This document shows, piece after piece, positions 49,492 through 52,350 of a stretch of 52,350 bases of DNA. Both the position numbers and the translations under genes were made by a program. Within the stretch, counting starts at the first letter, position 1; each line of letters opens with the position of its first letter. The stretch covers positions 1 to 52,350 of the forward strand of contig JAFLSD010000013.1 in NCBI GenBank assembly GCA_022511125.1, read 5' to 3'. The notes under the pieces were generated by a model. That model was not told the origin of the DNA. It did no database searches and saw only the letters and a program-made list of their open reading frames with translations. Source of the DNA: Paramuribaculum sp. (lineage in GTDB: Bacteria; Bacteroidota; Bacteroidia; Bacteroidales; Muribaculaceae).

Positions 49492-52350
49492 TTAGAAGCC
49501 TATATTGATGCTTACAGTGTAAGTACGAGTTACCGGATAGTTGTAACCTTCTGCAGTGTAACCTGCGGCTTCCGGGTCAAGACCCCACTTTTTAGCCGGG
49601 CTGAATGTTAAGAGGTTATAACCTGTCAGGTTAATATTACACTTAGACAACCAGTTAACTTTCTTAAGCAATTTATGTTTGAAATCATAGCTGATAGTCA
49701 AGTTTTTCAGACGGAGGTACTGTGCACCGATCAACCAGAAATCAGAACTCTGGAAGTTGTTGCCATAGTTTGCAGAGTGCGGTCTCGGATAGAGCGCATC
49801 CGTATTTTCAGGTGACCAGATGTCAGTCTGGAATTCGTAGATAACCGGACCGGGATTGTTGCTCGTATTACCGTTACCCATAAGTACCGAACCTACCATC
49901 ATGTTGGAAGCGGTAGCACCTTGCCAAAGCATATTGATGCCGAAACCTTGGTATTGACCAGAGAGAGTGATACCGTAGTTGCCCTGGGGCGTACGGTCTT
50001 TACCTTGACGGAACATGTCGTTACCATCGATCTTACCGTCACCGTTGAAGTCCCAGTATTTGATGTCACCGGCCATTACACCACCAAGAACACCATTGAT
50101 CTGAGGTGAATTCATTACGTCTTCAGCACTTGCGAAGAAACCCATGCTCTTCAGAAGGTTTCCGTAGTAGTCGGCTACCTGGGTGCCACGAGTGTAAGGA
50201 TTCTTCAGGCTGGATTCTGATTCATAAGGATTGATATTGTAGCGGGTGTCAAAGAATGTGAAGTTACCGCCGATCTGATAGGTGAAGTCACCTGCGCGTC
50301 CGTTGTACTGGAGTGTGAAGTCAACACCTCGGCGACGAAGCTCACCATTCGACTTAACTGTCGGGAGGGCTAAACCAAGAGGAGCTGTGTAACCTACGTT
50401 CGACGGTGAAGCAAGGAAGCCCTTAGTGCTCTTGTAGAAGTAGTCCACTGATCCCGAGAATGCATTCTGGAACAATGCGAAGTCGAATCCTACGTTGAAG
50501 TCACGCTGAGTGTACCAGGAGATATCCGGGCTCGGAAGAGCGCCTTCGCTGAAAGTGGGTCGGAAGCTTTGGCCAAGATAAGCACCACGCTGGTTTACTG
50601 AATAAGATGTCAGATAATCGTAGTGACCTACACCGCTGTCCTGACCGATTTCACCCAGAGAAGCGCGGATCTTGAACATATTCCAAACTGTGCTGAACTG
50701 GCTTTCTTTCCAGAAGCTTTCTTCAGATACGTTCCAACCGAGTGAACCGGAGAAGAACGTACCCCAACGGTGGTTTTTCGGGAATTTGTCTGCACCGTCG
50801 TGACGGAGAGCAAATTCTGCCATGTAGCGGGCAGCGTAGTCATAGTGAGCGCGGAAGATCACAGATGCCGTGCGATACTGTGCACCGTTTGCACCGCTTG
50901 TGCTCTGACCGTCTGTCGGACCGGAAGCGAACTGGTCGACATCAAGAACGTAGTTGATACGAGAAGCATAGAGGTTGGAGTAATCCGAACCGGTAGCCTC
51001 GATACCGAGAGTAAGTTCTACATTGTTTTTGCCGAAGTCGCGGTTATAGTTTGCGAACAACTGAGTATTATAGTAGTCATACCAGTTGGTTTGTTTTGAC
51101 AGCGACGGAAGTCTTGTTCCCATCTGCGTGCCGTCCCATGTATAACCCGGAGCTTGTTTGTTCCAAGTTTTATTGCGCTCATTCAGGAACGAATAGCTGG
51201 CACGGCCTACTATCGAAAGACCTTTCACCCAGGGAACCATCCAGGTTGCATCGATTGTACCGCGAACGTTCGCGTTGTCCTGACGGTTATAACCGCCTTC
51301 CGGAGAAATATCCTGCAACGGGTTGTCAACAGTCTGGCCGTAAGGCTGACCGAACGGGTTGCGTGCTACATCGCCCGCCCATTTGTTCTGGATGTGCGAC
51401 CATACCTGATAATAACCTGAAATAGGCTGATTGAAGTTCGTGATATAAGCTTCAAGACCGGTGGTTACAGTAAGACCGATTTCCTTAACGTCGATAGTCA
51501 CATTCGTACGAGCATTGTAACGTTTGTAAGTCAACATATCTGAACGATAAAGGGAGCTCTGGTCATAGTAACTCAATGCAGTGTAAGCCCTCACGCGTTC
51601 GCTACCGCCGGTGATCGTCAGCTGGTGACGCATTTCCGGAGCCACTTTATGAAGAACTTCTCTCTGCCAGTTTGTGTTGGGGAAATGCTCCGGATCTGTT
51701 CCGTTACGGAAAGATTCGAGATCGGCATCAGACCACCTGGGAGTTTCACCGTCATAAATATAACCTAAGTTCCAGTAACGAGCCTGATCATATGAGCTAA
51801 GTTTACTTGGAAGGTCGGTCGGACCGCTCAAGCTGTAGTTAAACTGATAGTCTACATTAACCTTACCCGTCTGACCGCGTTTTGTCGTAACGATGATAAT
51901 ACCGTTACCTGCACGCTGACCATAGATAGCAGTACCGGCTGCATCCTTAAGAACTGAGATCGATTCGATGTCAGAAGGGTTGAGGTTCTGGAATTCGCGC
52001 TGTTCCGACACGATATTGTCGATAACATAAAGCGGAGTTCCACCACCACGGATTGAAATGTTGGCTCCTGCATCAAGACCGCCACCCTGCTGGCTTACGA
52101 TAAGACCGGCAGCACGACCTGCAAGAGTCTGAGTGAGGTTAGGAACAGGCACCTGTTCGAGTTCCGAAGCCTTAACGGTAGAAACCGAAGTTGTGGTTTT
52201 ACGTTTGGTTGTCGTACCATAACCCACAACAACTACTTCGTCGAGGTTGTTGGCCGCCTCTTCCATGAAAATTGTCAGGTTGTCGCTTGTGATTGCAACA
52301 TCCTGAGTTAACATCCCGATGAAAGATACCACGAGGGTCTTCTCGTTATC
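49492..52350 (-). CDS. SusC/RagA family TonB-linked outer-membrane transporter (5' part outside window)
   Basis: The reading frame is open to the right edge, so the signal peptide and most of the N-terminal CarboxypepD_reg domain are missing; the first visible residues (TLVVSFIGM) are the end of that domain. The plug follows: LDEVVVVGYGTTTKRKTTTS, then the SusC signature ISIRGGGTPLYVIDNI and ISVLKDAAGTAIYGQRAGNG. A full barrel runs to YTVSINIGF at the end, with the C-terminal Phe expected by the BAM complex. It imports an oligosaccharide or peptide with its SusD lid, driven by TonB. At least 953 residues are in the window. Confidence 0.95.
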   Translation of the reverse strand, partial: DNEKTLVVSFIGMLTQDVAITSDNLTIFMEEAANNLDEVVVVGYGTTTKRKTTTSVSTVKASELEQVPVPNLTQTLAGRAAGLIVSQQGGGLDAGANISIRGGGTPLYVIDNIVSEQREFQNLNPSDIESISVLKDAAGTAIYGQRAGNGIIIVTTKRGQTGKVNVDYQFNYSLSGPTDLPSKLSSYDQARYWNLGYIYDGETPRWSDADLESFRNGTDPEHFPNTNWQREVLHKVAPEMRHQLTITGGSERVRAYTALSYYDQSSLYRSDMLTYKRYNARTNVTIDVKEIGLTVTTGLEAYITNFNQPISGYYQVWSHIQNKWAGDVARNPFGQPYGQTVDNPLQDISPEGGYNRQDNANVRGTIDATWMVPWVKGLSIVGRASYSFLNERNKTWNKQAPGYTWDGTQMGTRLPSLSKQTNWYDYYNTQLFANYNRDFGKNNVELTLGIEATGSDYSNLYASRINYVLDVDQFASGPTDGQSTSGANGAQYRTASVIFRAHYDYAARYMAEFALRHDGADKFPKNHRWGTFFSGSLGWNVSEESFWKESQFSTVWNMFKIRASLGEIGQDSGVGHYDYLTSYSVNQRGAYLGQSFRPTFSEGALPSPDISWYTQRDFNVGFDFALFQNAFSGSVDYFYKSTKGFLASPSNVGYTAPLGLALPTVKSNGELRRRGVDFTLQYNGRAGDFTYQIGGNFTFFDTRYNINPYESESSLKNPYTRGTQVADYYGNLLKSMGFFASAEDVMNSPQINGVLGGVMAGDIKYWDFNGDGKIDGNDMFRQGKDRTPQGNYGITLSGQYQGFGINMLWQGATASNMMVGSVLMGNGNTSNNPGPVIYEFQTDIWSPENTDALYPRPHSANYGNNFQSSDFWLIGAQYLRLKNLTISYDFKHKLLKKVNWLSKCNINLTGYNLLTFSPAKKWGLDPEAAGYTAEGYNYPVTRTYTVSINIGF

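Noticed and set aside
1-52350. CRISPR arrays, tRNA/rRNA genes, insertion sequences, prophage, replication origin
   Set aside because: No regularly spaced repeats, cloverleaf with TTCRA arm, transposase or integrase motifs were recognised on either strand. The repeats at 28433-28806, 45232-45541 and 46588-46990 lack the regular spacing of CRISPR arrays.

Overview
The window looks like chromosomal DNA from a member of the Bacteroidales (phylum Bacteroidota). This rests on SusC/SusD proteins, a GLPGLI-family protein, a CotH-type lipoprotein, TlpA proteins with an N-terminal DUF4369-like region, and several exact copies of the Bacteroidota promoter pattern TTTG-N19/20-TAnnTTTG. A gut lineage such as Muribaculaceae would fit, but that is an impression and not demonstrated. 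About 33 protein genes are present; no tRNA, rRNA, CRISPR array, insertion sequence or phage genes were recognised.

Layout. 1-2762 (minus): a tightly coupled trio of an NRPS-type amino-acid adenylating enzyme, a GNAT acetyltransferase and an esterase-like hydrolase, with no carrier protein beside it. 2886-8914 (plus): a divalent-metal efflux operon (His-rich small protein, CzcA-type RND pump, TolC-like channel, His-rich lipoprotein adaptor), followed by a membrane-anchored Ser/Thr kinase. 10571-12090 (minus): thioredoxin, a C39-like/VKOR membrane protein and a 59-residue peptide gene that abuts the kinase stop. 12357-23441: housekeeping and envelope genes (hflX, AsmA-like, HAD phosphatase + aroB, purC-ubiE, TlpA). 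23690-28369: CotH lipoprotein, M13 peptidase and tcdA. 28853-34475 (minus): a five-gene MacB-type tripartite ABC exporter. 34592-38099 (minus): a GLPGLI protein with a TonB-receptor-like barrel. 38569-45109 (minus): ftsK-lolA-trxB, DedA-rpe and efp. 47088 to the right edge (minus): a SusC/SusD/lipoprotein nutrient-uptake locus whose SusC runs off the window.

Two non-coding features stand out. Between trxB and the GLPGLI operon there is a roughly 285-nt minus-strand RNA gene with its own perfect promoter, a strong intrinsic terminator, and a nested series of complementary segments (11, 7, 8/9 and 7 bp) that fold into a long rod plus one crossing helix. It matches no RNA family I can name with confidence. 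Second, the gene-poor gaps at about 1-160, 28433-28806, 45232-45541 and 46588-46990 share a set of GC-rich palindromic modules whose order and orientation differ from copy to copy, so the modules appear to move or recombine independently.

Most function calls rest on visible motifs and family knowledge. Substrates of the Sus locus, ABC exporter and adenylating enzyme cannot be fixed from sequence alone.
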